Shown here: one piece after another, positions 1 to 12,415 of the stretch
Position numbering within the stretch: the stretch's first letter is position 1
Layout: each line of letters opens with the position of its first letter
The notes under the pieces: model-generated
Databases searched by the model: none
What the model saw: the letters and a program-made list of their open reading frames with translations, nothing else
Told to the model about the DNA's origin: nothing
Assembly: GCF_039555335.1 (NCBI RefSeq)
Contig: NC_092628.1
Coordinates: 80,006,315 to 80,070,314 of the forward strand
From: Amphiura filiformis
Taxonomy: Eukaryota > Echinodermata > Ophiuroidea > Amphilepidida > Amphiuridae
Direction of reading: 5' to 3'
DNA: 64,000 nt
Position numbers and translations under genes: made by a program

Positions 1-1919
1 GTTTGCAGGGCTGAGAGGCGACAAATTGAGAAAATCGTGTCAGAAGGTGAGCATATTGTTTGCCTTATTTTGTCCATTGTCAACATGTATTAGGCTGAGG
101 TTGATTTAACATCGATGTCCTGGTAGCAAAATAACCATGACAACCAGAGACATGAATACAAGTTTTAGTATTATTTAATAATATTATTTCCTCTATCGTT
201 TGATGTACAATGGTACAGGTTGGGGGAGATAGTTTTGTACTTTTTAATATTAAAATATGAGGGTGGGGGTCATAACAGTTTTAGGTCCATTTACTTGTGA
301 GACCGGGGGTCAACAAAGTTTTTGGTTCACGAAGAGGGGATGGGGGGTTAACAAATTTGTAACACGAAAAAATATATTGTCACCCCACCAAAGTATTTCT
401 GAACACTCCCTAAACTTAGTTGATTTTTCAGCAAATGTTATTTTTCAGTGAGTTTTGCTTTTATTCTGTGTTAAATTATGGCAAACAGAAACAATCAAAA
501 TATGATGTAGCTGGGGAACAAATACTATAATCGCTCCTGATGGGTGTCACCCATGCATACTTTTTTTAATGTAGGCCTACCGGTATCCGTAGATTTTTTT
601 TCTGGGGTCTGGTGGTGTACGCTGGTTATCATCGATGTTGAAGTGCCTATAATAGTTCAATGTAAGAAAATGAGCCAATAGACGTGATGAATAAAGATCG
701 GATTTTTGGATTATAGTGGCGGTATACAATTAAATGTCAAAATTACGGTGCTATTCTACTTTTCACCAATGGGAGGAAGCACATGGCAAAAACTATTGCC
801 GCGGGTGCCATTTTGGAAGGTCACGTGATGTGTCAAATGATTGTTTGACTTCAAATACTCACTGTATTTCATATCTTATGCTTGTCGTATATTTCCTTTC
901 TATTATCGATAGTTGGTTTCAATTTCGACATTACTATATCAACAAGACATTCCTTTATCAAATTAAAAGACTTTCTTGCAGAAACAAATCACTGTGGCCT
1001 GATGGGATCATAGTAGTTGACCCACTTCCGCCCGGTCTAACCTTGCTTGGGGCGCTTTTACTATCTTCAACAGGTTCGATTCGCTAAACTTACGACACCT
1101 TTATGTGGTGACCTCAATCACATGGGCTGAGTAAGAGTTGATGTGAATTATTCATAACCGATCGATACCTTGCCTCACTTTGTTGAGAGCAAGCCAACAA
1201 CATTTGCCATAGGTTGCTAAACAAAAGCCGTGAATTTAGTGTCACCCCCCTGAAATAACATTGGTAAATGCTCTGCATAGCTCTGCATGTCGCTATCCAT
1301 ATTCCCAATGCAGTGCTCGATATTTGAAGGCCTTCCCGAAGCGGTTGAAAAAACACGCCGAAACATTTAAGAGTCCCTAATTCCCAGAAGTTGACCAGAA
1401 ATATAGCTAAAATAACGCCGATCGACTTTAACATGATGATCACCTAAAAACAAATGTACAATGTTAAAATGCTTAGATATGCTAAAGAGAGCTATATCCA
1501 TGAAAGTTATCCGTAAATGATAAGGTCACCACAAATAATTCATAAACCGAATCATCCGAGATTCTTTTTCCCATGATGAAATATCTTATAAAAAAGTCGG
1601 GGAAGAAACATTCTGGAATGGCTTGTTATAATTTACATAATTTAAAGCAATATTGTAAGGGCGCTTTCATTTTTTCTTCAAAATGTATTCTGATTTAACA
1701 CGACTGTAATGTATACTTAACGTGGCTGTGTATGGGAGAGCGGGGAGTGTTCGCCCTATTTTTTCTGACCAGCCTAGCAATGTCAATTATTTTAAGGTTA
1801 GGAAGGACCTGATTAGCCCATGTGAAAGCCCTATGTCTTGGCTATGTACGACCACAATCTCATAACGATAGGTCTTACAGTAGTGTACAAAATCTCTATA
1901 AAAATGAATAACGCGAAAC
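1..1919. other. No gene recognised; AT-rich DNA
   Basis: No open frame here resembles a known protein. One short inverted pair (about 1099-1117 and 1521-1537, sharing a TGTGGTGACCT core) may mark a small decayed inverted-repeat element, but the match is only about 15 bases. Confidence 0.5.
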
Positions 1920-2165
1920 TTACTTTACACAATCGAACAAATACTGCAGTTACTGTTCAATTTCCTATACACAATACACAGTGCTCTCACCATTGACGCG
2001 TGACCTCTACAAACAGTGTATGTTAGAGGTATAGGCCATTGCCTAGTTAACGTCACTGTGTGAAAAATGACCGGCCAATATTGTTTGTACTCTCTAAAAT
2101 TCTAGAACATATGGTTTTGTAACATGTCCTAAATTTTTAGCTAATTTAGATATTTGAAAATATTC
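1920..2165 (+). repeat. Dispersed repeat A, copy 1
   Basis: This stretch is clearly related, in inverted orientation, to 56300-56540. Shared blocks include the cctatacacaatacacagtg core, the gagagcac/gtgctctc segment and the tgtgaaaaatgaccggccaa segment. A third, partial relative lies near 56060-56180. It is a multi-copy family of unknown class; I see no coding capacity. Confidence 0.7.
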
Positions 2166-3600
2166 GCACGTTGGTGTTTTAGTAAGGAAGGGCACGGCAT
2201 GCCTGCAAAATTCCCTGTGTAAATCAAATGCAACTTTTAGTGACTATCACTCACTTGTAGATCGCTCTCTCCCGAAGGTCATTAAAGCTAAACCACTTGA
2301 CGGATATTTTTTGTACTTGACGTCAATCAAGAATAATCTATGCATTACATGTAGGCTAAAAACTGAGTAGGTGGGGCATCTGCAAATATTCGCACTTCCC
2401 TGATATGTAAATGACAGATAAAAGCAAAAACAGCTCCCATTTCTGTCCATAACTTTGGTCAGTGCATCGAGCCAGGGGATTTCAAGTGGGTGATTATTGA
2501 TTGGCAAGTGCCATATTTGGACATAAGTGCAGTCCTCCATTCAATGTGGAGGATAGACTAGACTTTATCGATTGATTTGGCTGGAGTAATTTCATGTTAA
2601 CCAGGTTTAAGTTTGCTGTGCAGCATATTAAAGTGCACTATGCAGAAAAAAGTCACGAAGCCAATCGTTTGCACCAGTTAGAAAGTCTAGTTCAGACCAT
2701 CAGAGAAAATGAAAACGTAATATGATTGAGATTTAAAACGTTGAGCGAAAATGTACTTTTCGACGGCGTAAATCCTTTCAAGTTATCTTTTAGAGCATTG
2801 ACGCTTTAAGTTTATGCGAAGGATATAATTATGTCGATGCAGACTAAAAGGCCAAAATGCGAAACGAGAAATTATGGAAGTCGTGAAACAAACTATCGAA
2901 TTATATAGGCTGTGGGCTCATCCTCGAAACCCTCCCTCCCCCGGAGATTTTTGGAAGCAGGTATTTTTGGAAACCTTATCCATTGAGGTTTTGAAATCTG
3001 CTTGCCTGCACATTGGCTAGCGGTGGGTGAGCCGCTGAGGGCGCTTTTGTCAAAATGGGCGCCAAAATCACAAAAATCACCATAACTTGGTCATTGAAGC
3101 TCCTAGCAGCATAATTTTGATATTTTCACCCATGTTTTCAGGGTCAAGGATTCCAACAGTATCACTTACAATGGCAAAGGGAACTTAATTTCCGAGATGG
3201 CTGCCGAAATTTCAAAATGGCCGACACTGAAAATTAAAAGGTCATAGAAGCATGGTTTTAATGTATATACCTATGTTGTCAGTGTCAGGGCATCCAGTTA
3301 ACACATTATAAATATCCCTGGATCAATAACTGGAAGATGGCGACACAAATTTTAAAATGACTCCCTGAGAAAAATCTAAATCTCGCCGATTTATCAATTT
3401 CTGAGATTCATAGATGTATACCCTTGGATGTATACCCTTGGTTTATGGTCAATAAATCAAACCAATTTCAAAATCTCCTCAGATGAAAGGGTGTCAGCCC
3501 ATTTTATCCTTCTAGTACCAAATTCTAACTAGGCGCCTAAATGTTGTTTCAAAGTCCATATCAAGATAAATTCCTGTTCCCAATAACAATTACACCCCGT
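2166..3600. other. No gene; repeat-like DNA with recurring aaatggc motifs
   Basis: No coding region is recognised. Between about 3040 and 3380 the words caaaatgg, aagatggc and ggtcat(ag)aag recur at 80-130 base intervals, as in an old degenerate tandem or dispersed repeat. The copies are too diverged to define a unit by eye. Confidence 0.4.
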
Positions 3601-3639
3601 AATATACGATATATCTAAAATTGACAGTTTCATAGCCCT

Positions 3640-4185
3640 CCTCTTCTTCCTCCTCTCCATCTTCTTGGTCTCCTCTTCCTCCACCAGTATGTCTATTAAC
3701 TCGTTCCCTTTCCTTCTTCTTTACATTCAATTCTTCCCCTTTCTCTCATTTCTTCCCCCTTCCTTTAAATTACTCCCCTAAATTACTTCCCCTTCTCTTC
3801 CTTAAGTTTCCCTTCCTTGTCTTTTCCTCTTCATTATGTTCTAATATCTTCCCCTTTCTCTCATTCCTTCCCCCTTCCATTAAATTATTTCCTCTTCTCC
3901 TCCTTTAGTTTCCATTCCTTAAGTTCCGTCTTCTTCATATTCTTCAGTTTCTTCCCTTTCTCTCATCATCCTTTCCCCTTCCATTATACTCACTTAAATT
4001 ACTTCCCCTCAAATCACTTCCCGTTCCCTTCCTTAAATTTCCTCTCCTTCATATTCGTCAATTTCTTCTCTTTTCTTACACTCCTTCCTTCCCCTGTGCA
4101 TGAATTGCTTCCCCACAATAAACATGCATGTTGTTTTCTTTACCTCTTTTTCCCTCTTTCGTTCCCCTTTCCCTATTCCGTCGCC

Positions 4186-4260
<75 letters not shown>

Positions 4261-4262
4261 TT

Positions 4263-4338
<76 letters not shown>

Positions 4339-4440
4339 TATTTTTTCCTTCTTCCTATGCATATCTTTCTTTCTTTCCTTTCATCCTTCGTTTCTGTTAT
4401 TTATTTATTATTATTATTATTTTTTTTTTTTTTTTTTTCC
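3640..4440 (+). repeat. Pyrimidine-rich tract with TTTA and TTTC microsatellites
   Basis: About 800 bases in which the plus strand is almost only C and T. It includes a (TTTA)n run at about 4186-4262, directly followed by (TTTC)n to about 4339, then a poly-T run near 4420. The long open frames across it (up to 209 codons) encode only Ser/Phe/Leu-type low-complexity sequence and are artefacts of base composition. Confidence 0.95.
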
Positions 4441-4590
4441 GATTGATTATTTGAACAACGTGATGATTGAGTGAGCAGATTGATCGATTGCTACTTTAGT
4501 TGTGGTACTTCTATTTGAATGACATCGTACATTAGTATTGATTTATTCCGTTAAGCATTATCAAGGATTAATATCACAGGTTTTAGTGCA

Positions 4591-4665
4591 GATAGGAAGT
4601 TGGTTTAGCGGTACTATCCGTTGTTTCAGAACCGAGAGGTGCCGGGTTCGATTCCCACCTATGCC
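4591..4665 (+). repeat. tRNA-like sequence, probable SINE head
   Basis: It contains an A-box-like TGGTTTAGCGG and a B-box-like GGTTCGATTCC at tRNA spacing. The ends can pair (ATAGG with CCTAT). The anticodon arm is poor, so this is more likely the polymerase III promoter head of a tRNA-derived SINE, or a tRNA pseudogene, than a working tRNA. Confidence 0.55.
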
Positions 4666-4904
4666 TAATTATTTTAAAGACTAGGAAAATTACTGCAGTA
4701 AGTTTATTTGGTGCGCGATCTCAGTTATTCATTTTCTGATGGCTGTGTCTCTTACAGACACCCTCCCTCTGGAATACAAACCACGGTTCGCTCTCTTCAC
4801 ATCCCTTAATTTTAACCACATTTTAAAAAGCAACCAAATTCGGCTGGGTTTGTTGAAATTTTCATCTGTGCAAATAAAATTTCAAACATAAAAAAAGAAA
4901 ATTG

Positions 4905-5535
4905 ATACAACTATCATGTGCGGACAAATTGGTGACACCAAACAAAAGACTCCCCAGGCACACTATTGATTAAAAAGCATAATTAATCCCAAATAGGGGT
5001 AACCTTAACACATTCACAAAATAAATGTACAAGTGTTTTAGGCATATCGTTGCAAAAATAACAGTTTGGTGAGTCAGTCTGACCAATTACCCTATGAAAT
5101 AATTTAAAATAGAAGGACCTCAACTGAGCCTTTCAATAGTGCAAATTGGCACTATGAATATCATTCCATTCCACTTCATCCAAAATAATCGACCCATTTA
5201 TTTTCAACCACCACTGCAGCACATTTCCTCATTATAGAGTAAACATATTCATGATATTTGGGAACTTTGGCCTCACCCACAAGACCAGCAGAGATTTTAG
5301 TAAAAACATCTTCCTGAATATTCTTGGAATTCTGAAACCAGTTACCATATTAAATAAAGATCTGAAATATGATGAAAACCCTTTTCATCCCACTCAGGGT
5401 AATAAAAAAAATTCAACCGAACATTTTATTCCACCAGATTAGGTCCTGAAGGTGAAAGTCAGACAAATCTAAATTCTCCTTGATTTTGTTCCTATATAAA
5501 TACCAAAGTTTAATAGACAATGTCAATTGTTGACA
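4905..5535 (-). mobile_element. LINE 3' remnant with zinc-binding reverse transcriptase tail
   Basis: Read on the minus strand with several frameshifts and stops, this region gives the end of a non-LTR retrotransposon ORF2. The segment NCYFCND followed by TLVHLF and CECV has the Cys-x2-Cys...His...Cys pattern of the zf-RVT domain found at the C-terminus of L1/Tx1-type LINEs. Upstream pieces such as DLIWWNKM and EWDEKGF suit the same region. It is a dead 5'-truncated copy; the clade cannot be fixed from this short piece. Confidence 0.7.
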
Positions 5536-7292
5536 GAGAATGATTTATATCCCCGGGATTTATATGTATACAGGGGACCTCAAAATTGAAACGTATGTTT
5601 CCAATTTTTCTTTTATATTCTAAAAGAACATTTTTCTAAGAGTATTAATTTGGTGAAAAAATGAATGACCAGCTATTCCTTTATGATACACTAGGATCCA
5701 CAACATGCTCATTTATCAGGGCACAGTTGTTTAACCCCAATACATTTGTGCATTCATTGAATGACCTTTGAAAATTTGGGTACAAAAACTCATACTTTCC
5801 AACTTGAGGTCAAATTTTGCACTGTGATTGTTTTATTGAGGTTATTGAACAATGCCATTGGGATGAGGTCATTGTCATCTAGTGATAGTAAATGTACTGA
5901 TGCCAGATCTTCTCCAAGTTGTATCATCATCCTGATGCCATATGTATGCTGTTGAGTGGTGTGTAGTTGCATATATGCATTACATATTTGTCTGCAGTCT
6001 AAATCGAGATTCTGAAGCCTATTCATCAAAAATGGATGTCTACAAAATAACTCGGTCTTCGGCCTCGCTACTCGGCCTTCGGCCTCGTTGTTCGGCTTCG
6101 CCGAGCAAGCCCCCCCCCCCCACCCCACACATAGCCGAGGTCATTCTTGAAGGAAGATATGAGCTAACTTGTCGTTAATTCTCTTGATCTTACAAGATGC
6201 GTTTGTGAGATTCTCGCAAAGTTCGAAGAAATAGACTTGCGTGTGGACAAACTTAATTTTGACCCTTTGACTAAAACTGGTGCCACATTTGTAATAATAT
6301 TTAAAATATTTTTCAGTCATATTTGTTCACCAAATACTCTCAGACAGACGGTCTTTAAAAACATATAACAATAATTTGGAACATACTTTTCAACTTTGAG
6401 AAAATGACCTTTGAAAATGGATAAAGTTAATTTTTTCAAAGGTTTCCATGGGTACTTTAGTTCATGAAAAGAAACGTGAATAATTGCTTTCGTGTATTTG
6501 CAATGACAGCATGACATTGACCCCGTGAACATGGTGAATGAGTTCTATGTAGCTAAGAATGGAGTTCATTGCAGGTAGACTTTAGAGACGATTAAATGTA
6601 GTTACGATAATAAAAAAGTATGGAATGACTTCCTCTTCCAAGTTTATGCAGCCATCAAAGTTTCAAAATTCATAACCATTTTTATATAGATTTGGGCCAA
6701 GGATAATAAACCCAAGTAAACATGCAAAAATATCAATTAATTTACATGGCTTACAAAATTAATTTACACAAATAGGTAGATTTTTTTTAAATTTTTTTTA
6801 CTTCAAAATCGTCTGGAAATGCCTTTAATAGAGAACATTGAAAATGAACATGTCCAGCCCGTGCAGTTTTTCATTGGTTATTTCTGGTCCGGCGTGTTAA
6901 AAAATGCATACTTCTTATTTCTGTGTGTTAAAGTCCCATTCAGTGATTCCAAGTGTAAAAAAAATAAAATTGTTTATAAATTGCTTAAACGTGAAGGACA
7001 AGTCATTCAAATTATCATTTGGGTTTTTTTAATGAATAATTTGGGGAAACACAAAGAAAACAGCAGTATTGACAAAGTTGAAACCCCGTTCAAACCCGTT
7101 CAAATACATGTAGGTAATTAATATACTGTCAGTATATAAATTACTAAAATGCCTTATTTTGTCTTAAGGGATGGGGTATGAACGTGTGGACAGTATTTAT
7201 TGTGGGAGATTAGAGCACATCAGACATATCGAAATGCATTCTGAATACGAAGAATTTCCTTCTGATATCAAATAATTATGATTTTTTTTTAA
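5536..7292. other. No gene recognised; short CTCGGCCTTCGG repeat
   Basis: No coding region is supported. At about 6049-6105 the self-complementary word CGGCCTTCGGCC-like repeats three to four times and runs into a C-rich stretch. The 100-codon frame at 6819-7121 resembles nothing I know and has AT-rich, noncoding-like composition. Confidence 0.5.
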
Positions 7293-7369
7293 ATTGAAGA
7301 TATGGATTTTTTTCCCCAAAACACCAAAAAAAATTAGGTCTTTTGGGGAAAATAATCCATATCTTCAAT
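7293..7369. repeat. Hairpin-forming inverted repeat
   Basis: Two arms of about 28 bases, starting attgaagatatggat and ending atccatatcttcaat, flank a short A-rich loop. This may be the terminal part of a foldback element; the limits are uncertain. Confidence 0.7.
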
Positions 7370-7927
7370 ATAAAAGGTCAAAATTTTAAATTGATCGTCC
7401 TCCCAGCTACATACACTTTAAGAATATATCATTAGATTTATAAAATTTACTTCGAGGACTGTTATATATTGTTACGAGTCGAGTCGTACTGATTCAAGGC
7501 TAAAATCACCTTTTACCCGAACTCACACGAATGCACAAATACACTGTTTAATTAAGCTAACAAAATCTAAGGCTTTAATTGAAAACAAATTATGATTGGT
7601 ACATATAATAACAATTGCATATACAATAAAATCACACAATCACAGTTTTATTCTATCAGTACTTAACCAGCGGTCTTCTTGTTGGTGATCCTAGAGTTCT
7701 TGCAATGTTCTGGACGACTAGCCATGCGCGTGCGCAGAATCTAGTCTCAATTCTAATGTAAATCGGGACAAACCGTATCGTCAATTTAGTCCCAAACCAA
7801 TTCGCCCACATGCCAATTCGAACCCTGTATAATTGATGTACAAATAAAGTTGGCAAAATTTAACTTTTTCGTGATTTTCTCCATATTTAGATGCCTTGAT
7901 GTCTTGCATTCGGTCACAAACCATTTC

Positions 7928-8600
7928 GTTGTACTTTGTGCACTTAACCCTCTATCTTTTAAACAAAATGTCCTAGAGAGTCGTGCCATATGTCGAACTT
8001 TTCCTCTCGTCATAAGGAACAAAAAAGGTCGCATATCTATAGGATCATTGGTTAATGAGATATAGTCACTTTATTAATTTTGTGCAGTTAACCCTCTATC
8101 TTTTAACCAAATACCCTAGAGATTCGTGCAATATGTCAAACTTTTCATCTGTTCATAAGGAACAACAAAGTCAGTGGTCGCATATCTGTAGGATCATTGG
8201 TTAATGAGATATAGTCACTTTGTTAATTTTGTGCACTTAACCCTCTATCTTTTTAACCAAATGTCCTAGAGAGTCGGGCCATTCGTCGAACTTTTCCTGT
8301 GGTCATAAGGAACAAAAAGTCAGTGGTCGCATATCTGTAGGATCATTGGTTAATGAGATATATAGTAACTTTTTTTAATTTTGTGCACTTAACCCTCTAT
8401 CTTTTTACCCAAATGTCCTAGAGAGTCGTGCCATATGTCGAACTTTTCCTAAGGAACAAAAAAGTCAGTGGTCGCATATCTGTAGGATCATTGGTTAATG
8501 AGATATAGTGACTTTTTTGTACTTTGTGCACTTAACCCTCTTTTTTTTTACATAGTGACTTTTTTGTACTTTGTGCACTTAACCCTCTTTTTTTTAAAGC
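7928..8600 (+). repeat. Tandem array of ~143-152 bp units
   Basis: The landmark tgtgcacttaaccctc occurs at about 7937, 8081, 8230, 8382, 8525 and 8572. This gives about four full units plus truncated ones. Each unit also carries the landmarks gtcctagagagtcg, cgaacttttcct and ggatcattggttaatgag. The array decays into short ~47-base units at its right end. No coding frame runs through it. Confidence 0.9.
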
Positions 8601-9630
8601 TTATGATATATATTTTCTAAACACGAAATAAAACAAAATTGACCGCGATCCGACTTTATAGCCGTTTCGTGGTGGACGGTCACATATATTCATTAACATA
8701 TTAAATCGTTTATCATTGTTTATCCCTTCTGTCAACATCGAATTGGTTTGTGGCTGACTTAGCTTGGGGCCAAATGGCATATGGCCAAGTCAACTGTGGC
8801 CGAATTGGTTTGGGTCCGAATCGATCTGCTTCCATGCTGAATAGCAGAAAATGGCGAAAAATTACGTACTTTTAAGGCAAAAAGCAACTTATCTGGGCAT
8901 TGTTGACATGGTGCCTTCGCAAAAGAAAGTTTCCTACTATAAAGACCTAACTTTTGAGATGGTTTGTATGTTTGAAGTTGCAAAATTAACAATCAGGCGC
9001 CCGGTTTATATAAGCTTATACCGCCGCGTTCAGCAAGTCATCATCATGAGGACACTGACACTCACACTACGTGCTCTATATTATTAGTCCATGATAATAT
9101 CGAATGATCTGCGATTCATCTTCGTCCTGTGAAAAAATTTGAAGAATAAGCTAGAATTGAAACCTTACGTTGCGCCAAAACAGGCTTATGTAGGCCTGTA
9201 AGTGTAAGTGTAAGTGTAATGATAAAGGAATTACCACGGCATCGGCACTAAATGTTCCTGTCAGTCCTGCAGTGCAAAACTTCTCATGCAATTCCATCTT
9301 TAACATTACATCCAAATTATAATTACATTGTAAATAATTATTGGAACTGACACCGATTTTTTCCAGGAATATCTTGTTTAAATTGATATTTGATTTATAT
9401 AACTACTTGTAATTAATAATTTAAAATAATAAACTCTGGATCATGGTTATTATTTTCTAGGCTGTTTCTTTGCTTGATATTTCATGCTATTTCCATTTTC
9501 TTAACATGAATATCAGTGAACGAGCCTGCATCATTTATTTACAGTACTTCATTCACCACTTGAAGTGATCTACTTAGTAAAACTGTACTAAAACATCACT
9601 TCATCGGGTGGTATTTTAACAACCTGAAGT

Positions 9631-9816
9631 GTACAGGGGAAGAAGAATTACGCATCGCACACTAGCACATTTAAACATGAATTTACAAATGGAAACATAA
9701 CATGCATAGGCAGATATACCAGAGTAAAAACTCCGGTACATACCTGCCTGTGCGGGGACTTGAACCCCAGACCTCTCGCTTGTCGGGCGAGCGCTCTACC
9801 ACTGAGCTACACAGAC
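9631..9816 (-). mobile_element. tRNA-derived SINE, copy 1 (intact head)
   Basis: The segment 9746-9816, on the minus strand, folds as a full 71-base tRNA. It has a seven-pair acceptor stem, a TAGCTCAGTGGTAGAGC D-arm and a T-arm with GGTTCAAGTCC. The anticodon loop reads CCGACAA: anticodon GAC (Val) but C instead of the invariant U at position 33, arguing against a working tRNA. About 115 bases downstream on the same strand are shared with the copy at 10066-10240, so the tRNA is the head of a SINE. Confidence 0.75.
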
Positions 9817-10065
9817 TGTCCCTGATAAACAGGACTCAAGTCTGGTACTTATGGATATGAGCAGTTAAGGGTAAACACTAAGAACACATTACATACCAGT
9901 GTACGAGATCAATTAATGATGCTTACCCGCCAGCCTAATATAATCATATAAACAGAGGAAGAGGCTTACGCATCATACACTGGAACTTGGAAACATTCAA
10001 ACATTACAAACTAGCGCAGGAGATCAAATTAATGATGCTTAATCGTTATTCAATATCAACATCAA

Positions 10066-10240
10066 TATACAGGGGAAAGAAGAATCTAACGCATCGCACA
10101 CTAGTACATTTAAACATGAATCTACAAATGGAAACATAACATGCATAGGCAGATATACCAGAGTAAAAACTCCGGACATACTTGCCTGTGCGGGGACTTA
10201 AACACCAGACCTCTCGCTTGTCGGGCGAGCGCTCTACCAT
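10066..10240 (-). mobile_element. tRNA-derived SINE, copy 2 (head truncated)
   Basis: This is a near-identical relative of 9631-9816 in the same orientation, about 440 bases away. It includes the cgcatcgcacactag and gcagatataccagagtaaaa blocks and the tRNA T- and anticodon arms. It stops inside the D-arm and lacks the acceptor 5' side. A weaker third relative of the tail sits near 9955-10030. Confidence 0.75.
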
Positions 10241-10256
10241 ACAAAACTGCTAAATG

Positions 10257-10570
10257 CATACAAAATACTTACCAGTTCGAAGCTAAAATAAATATATGAT
10301 GAAAAATGGAGCAAATTCGCGCGAAAAAATTTCCAACTTAAAAGCTATAATGAGGTTAATTTTTCACTAACTGTAACAAAATTTTGTTCACCCTTGACAT
10401 CAAATCTTTTTTTTTCTGGTCCGAGGTGGAGCAAAATTTTATTTTTTTGGTCCGAGGTGGAGCAATTTTTTTTAGTCAGAGGTGGAGCAATTTTGCTCAG
10501 ATGACGTGACAATTTTTTTTCGAAAAACTACCAAGCCCCCCCCCCCTTGATATCTAACGGTGCGTCCCTA
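10257..10570 (+). repeat. Dispersed repeat B, copy 1
   Basis: Related in inverted orientation to 20740-21012. Shared blocks are ccagttcgaagctaaaataa, cacccttgacatcaaatc, several ggtccgaggtggagcaa words separated by poly-T, and ccttgatatctaa. The internal gaggtggagcaa word is itself repeated three times. Confidence 0.8.
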
Positions 10571-10632
10571 AAAATCTGATAGCTTCAAAATCTGTCAACA
10601 TTTCCGCAATTCGTTGTAGAAGTGACGTAATT

Positions 10633-10889
10633 AATCGGATTAACTACCATAGCAATAGATGAATACAATTTTGAATATATCGCCCTGCACTACAACGTTC
10701 ACGCGGTACCTATGCATTGAGCCATAGATATCAAAGAAAAGCTGATCACTCGCACCTGTAAGATTAGTATCTTTGAAAAGAGCGGTATTGTATTCAATCT
10801 ATGTTTGCTGATTAGTGCAATCTGCTTGTAGTGCAGGGCGATCTACTTAAAAATTGTATTCATCAATTGCTATGATAGTTAATCCGATT
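10633..10889. mobile_element. MITE with ~60-bp terminal inverted repeats
   Basis: The first 61 bases (from aatcggattaac to cgccctgcactac) match the reverse complement of 10828-10889 with a few differences. The internal part (10712-10810) recurs at 12416-12513 without these ends. There is no coding capacity; the superfamily is not evident because no target duplication is clear. Confidence 0.85.
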
Positions 10890-11024
10890 CGCTTGTCTTT
10901 GTCTTTTGGTTATGTTATGTTTGAAAGTTGCTTTGTTTTGTTAATGAACATATTCAGGATATTTCATGATAAATCGTGTTGTCCTGTCCTTTCCTGACAG
11001 AAAACGTGAATATTTATAGGTTAA

Positions 11025-11158
11025 TGAACGCGTATTACTTGTTGGGAGATAAATTAGACAAAATATTGCACGCGCGCTGATGTTGATGCGTCTAATGTAC
11101 GAGCCCCGAAAGGGGGGGAGTGCGTTAGACGCATCAGCATCAGCACAAGTAATACGCC
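11025..11158. repeat. Imperfect foldback repeat
   Basis: Nested inverted words pair the two halves: aacgcgtattacttgt with acaagtaatacgc, and gatgttgatgcgtctaa with ttagacgcatcagcatc, around a cccc-gaaa-gggg centre. It resembles a small foldback element. Confidence 0.65.
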
Positions 11159-11352
11159 ATCATGCAGTTATTGTTAACTACATGTATGCACACAACACAG
11201 GGGCACTCACAATAGGCAGTTGAACCCTACTGGTAGTGCTGTGTTGTAGATATACGAGATGAACTAGTTGGCGTCATATATGAAAAAGTATAAAAGCTAT
11301 GATTTTAGTACTTTCTCTATGTTTCAATTACTTATTCTTTTCAAAATATCTG

Positions 11353-11548
11353 AATAAACATTATTTTTCACCAGGTTCGCCGTCGCAAATAATAAAGGAG
11401 ACAAGGAGAAAAAGTGATCCCGCCTGGGAATCGAACCCAGGACCTCAGGTTTACGAGACCTATGCCTTAACCACTTGGCCACGGGAGCTTCATGATTAGG
11501 CTGGTTTATTATTTGCGACGGCGAACCTGGTGAAAATTAATGTTTATT
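11353..11548. repeat. 44-bp inverted repeat enclosing a tRNA-Thr-like gene
   Basis: The arms 11353-11396 and 11505-11548 are reverse complements with one mismatch (core caccaggttcgccgtcgcaa). The 108 bases between them hold the minus-strand tRNA at 11416-11488. The layout suggests either a foldback transposon that captured a tRNA or a local inverted duplication around one. Confidence 0.9.
11416..11488 (-). tRNA. tRNA-Thr(CGU)-like
   Basis: On the minus strand the 73 bases fold as a cloverleaf. The A-box is GTGGCCAAGTGG, the anticodon stem TAGGT/ACCTG holds the loop CTCGTAA (U33, anticodon CGT for ACG codons), and the T-arm carries GGTTCGATTCC. The acceptor stem has one mismatch at the second pair, and no CCA is encoded, as usual in eukaryotes. 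It may be a functional gene or a recently captured pseudogene; its place inside a precise inverted repeat favours the latter slightly. Confidence 0.7.
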
Positions 11549-12415
11549 TTTATATTTCCCGTCGATCATGCCACTGTTTTTCCGTAAAATATCTGAATTT
11601 GCAACCCGGTACAAGCTTTAATAACGGGGGAGCATACATTTTTATGAGAAAAAAATATACCATCTATATGCAAACTCCCGTGTTATTCCAATGCACATTT
11701 TGCTTCACCGAGCCGCCCTGGCTTGGTCACATTTGCAAGAGGCGTGTCACGAAACCGTGATAGGTACAAATTTAGTACTTTCTCTCAATCAAGTATGGTT
11801 TATTCCCTACATGTCAATCTTTAAATTATTAGCATAGTCCTTATAATAACGGTGGAGCGCCTTGATGAGTAAATGACAGCAAAGCAGTGAAAAATACCCC
11901 AAAACTCAGTCAGTGGATCTCCGACCGTACATGTCAATAGCGTCATTATCAATTGGATTAGTCGACCGTAGCGGACAATTCGATCTCTCATTGGATTTTT
12001 AGGCCTATCGCGTGGTAATAAATTTGCGTTGGACAATCGATTACTACAATGGTTTAGTACTGCATATCTCGGTTTAATCTTCACTAAGCGGGTTTATGGC
12101 TGGAAAGGTCACGGTGAATTTTCCGTGGACATAAGTGCACTATGCGTTCATTAACCTATTTCATACACGAGAAGAAAAAATACACGTGATTTTTGCTGTT
12201 TTATAACAACATTTTCACTTAAAATATTGGAAAATAGAACCAAATATAAATGTATCAACTGGCCGCCCGAAAATTAAAAAAAATCAAGCCTACGAGACGC
12301 GAACGCGTGCGAAAGCAATACGCGGAGTGCACATTAGACACAATCAATGCATGGTTTGGATTTTTCTAACGCTTGCTCTGATTGGTTCTCGCTATCTTAG
12401 AGTGTATGAAAACAA
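11549..12415. other. No gene recognised
   Basis: Open frames of 76-87 codons occur on both strands but match nothing I recognise. No repeat structure is visible by eye here. Confidence 0.4.

Noticed and set aside
734-1443. 117- and 109-codon ORFs near the left end
   Set aside because: No motif, low conservation-like signal; could not be tied to any family.
3817-4446. 209-codon and overlapping plus-strand frames
   Set aside because: They translate pyrimidine tracts and TTTA/TTTC microsatellites; low-complexity Ser/Phe/Leu/Ile/Tyr only.
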